From the NCBI GenBank assembly GCA_934754755.1, contig CAKVJS010000048.1, positions 1 through 7,581 on the forward strand: a stretch of 7,581 bases of DNA, given 5' to 3'. Made by a program: the position numbers and the translations under genes. Each line of letters begins with the position of its first letter. Position 1 is the stretch's first letter. This DNA is from an uncultured Erysipelotrichales bacterium. GTDB taxonomy: Bacteria; Bacillota_I; Bacilli_A; Erysipelotrichales; Coprobacillaceae. The notes beneath the pieces were generated by a model. It searched no databases. It was given only the letters and a program-made list of their open reading frames with translations, and was not told the DNA's origin. Shown here one piece after another: positions 7,416-7,581 of the stretch.

Positions 7416-7438
7416 ATGAGTTAATTGAAATGACTCAT
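7416..7438. repeat. 23-bp imperfect dyad in the ATPase gene leader region, possible operator
   Basis: Arms ATGAGT (7416-7421) and ACTCAT (7433-7438) are exact inverted repeats. Symmetry continues inward: 9 of 11 positions match around a central G, with one T-G wobble and one mismatch. No T-run follows on the minus strand, so it is not a standard terminator for the gene upstream of the ATPase. A weak minus-strand promoter (TTGAAA at 7467-7462, TATAGA at 7446-7441, 15-nt spacer) would place the transcript start at the dyad, which would suit a repressor site. The promoter reading is tentative. Confidence 0.4.
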
Positions 7439-7441
7439 TGT

Positions 7442-7581
7442 CTATAATTTATTATCGTTGATTTCAATCTGATAGCTTATCAAACTATCATCCCATAATT
7501 TTTCATCATCTGGAAAAATAGCATCATGCGTTTTAAAATATGTTTCCCTTATAACATTAATCCAATTATCAAGTATTTTAA
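7442..7581 (-). CDS. 3' end of an unidentified gene (partial)
   Basis: A frame with no stop runs from the window edge to a TAG (7444-7442) and gives at least 45 C-terminal residues, ending in LISYQIEINDNKL. The composition looks protein-like: alternating hydrophobic and acidic residues, with FPDDEKLWDD before a beta-strand-like end. It lies 87 nt upstream of the ATPase start on the same strand, so the two could be co-transcribed. I do not recognise the family. The pattern (Trp, then an aromatic and acidic stretch, then a terminal 'Y-x-I-x-I' strand) loosely recalls the end of GyrI/AraC-type effector-binding domains, but this is too short to claim. Confidence 0.5.
   Translation of the reverse strand, partial: KILDNWINVIRETYFKTHDAIFPDDEKLWDDSLISYQIEINDNKL

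Noticed and set aside
7471..7489. GATAG ... CTATC inverted repeat near the right edge.
   Set aside because: Short 5-bp arms within the probable coding end of the partial gene, with no T-run. Not distinguishable from chance.
1..7581. CRISPR arrays, tRNA or rRNA genes, insertion sequences.
   Set aside because: No repeated spacer-like units, cloverleaf-like sequence, transposase or terminal inverted repeats were seen. The window is almost fully occupied by protein genes.

Overview
The window is AT-rich and looks like chromosomal DNA of a low-GC Gram-positive bacterium (Bacillota). The evidence is strong AGGAGG-type ribosome binding sites, a textbook sigma-A promoter, CIRCE/HrcA operators, intrinsic terminators with T-tracts, and a lactococcin-972-type ABC transporter. 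TGA serves as a normal stop, so the genetic code is standard. clpB under CIRCE control is known in Mollicutes and some Bacillota, so a lineage such as Erysipelotrichia is possible, but the sequence does not prove any family.

Left block (1-2052, + strand): the 3' part of a bacteriocin-associated multi-pass membrane protein (DUF1430-type) enters from outside the window. Two bases after its stop comes a 209-residue ABC ATPase of the lactococcin-972 export/immunity group. An intrinsic terminator whose stem contains the ATPase stop codon closes the unit. The two proteins should form one membrane transporter. A bacteriocin-like gene would be expected upstream, outside the window. The ATPase has an unusual Walker A motif with Lys in place of the Mg-binding Ser/Thr.

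Centre (2053-4796, + strand): the clpB disaggregase gene stands alone behind a consensus sigma-A promoter (TTGACA, 16 nt, TATAAT). Two CIRCE operators flank it: one overlaps the -35 box, the other spans the predicted transcript start and abuts the Shine-Dalgarno sequence. This predicts tight, heat-inducible HrcA repression. Inside clpB, an AGGAGGG followed 6 nt later by in-frame GTG (codon 150) sits where the N-terminal domain ends. The layout parallels the internal start that gives short ClpB in E. coli.

Right block (4767-7581, - strand): a convergent gene encodes an 857-residue P2-type (Ca2+-type) cation ATPase. clpB and this gene share one perfect 13-bp hairpin as a bidirectional terminator, and one hairpin arm encodes the last ATPase residues. 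The ATPase keeps all catalytic motifs but has an altered M4 ion-site sequence (PETLN for the usual PEGLP). Upstream of it are a short gap with a 23-bp dyad and the 3' end of an unidentified gene on the same strand.

The most noteworthy points are the tandem CIRCE control of clpB, the likely internal translation start for a short ClpB isoform, and the Walker A substitution in the bacteriocin-type ABC ATPase.
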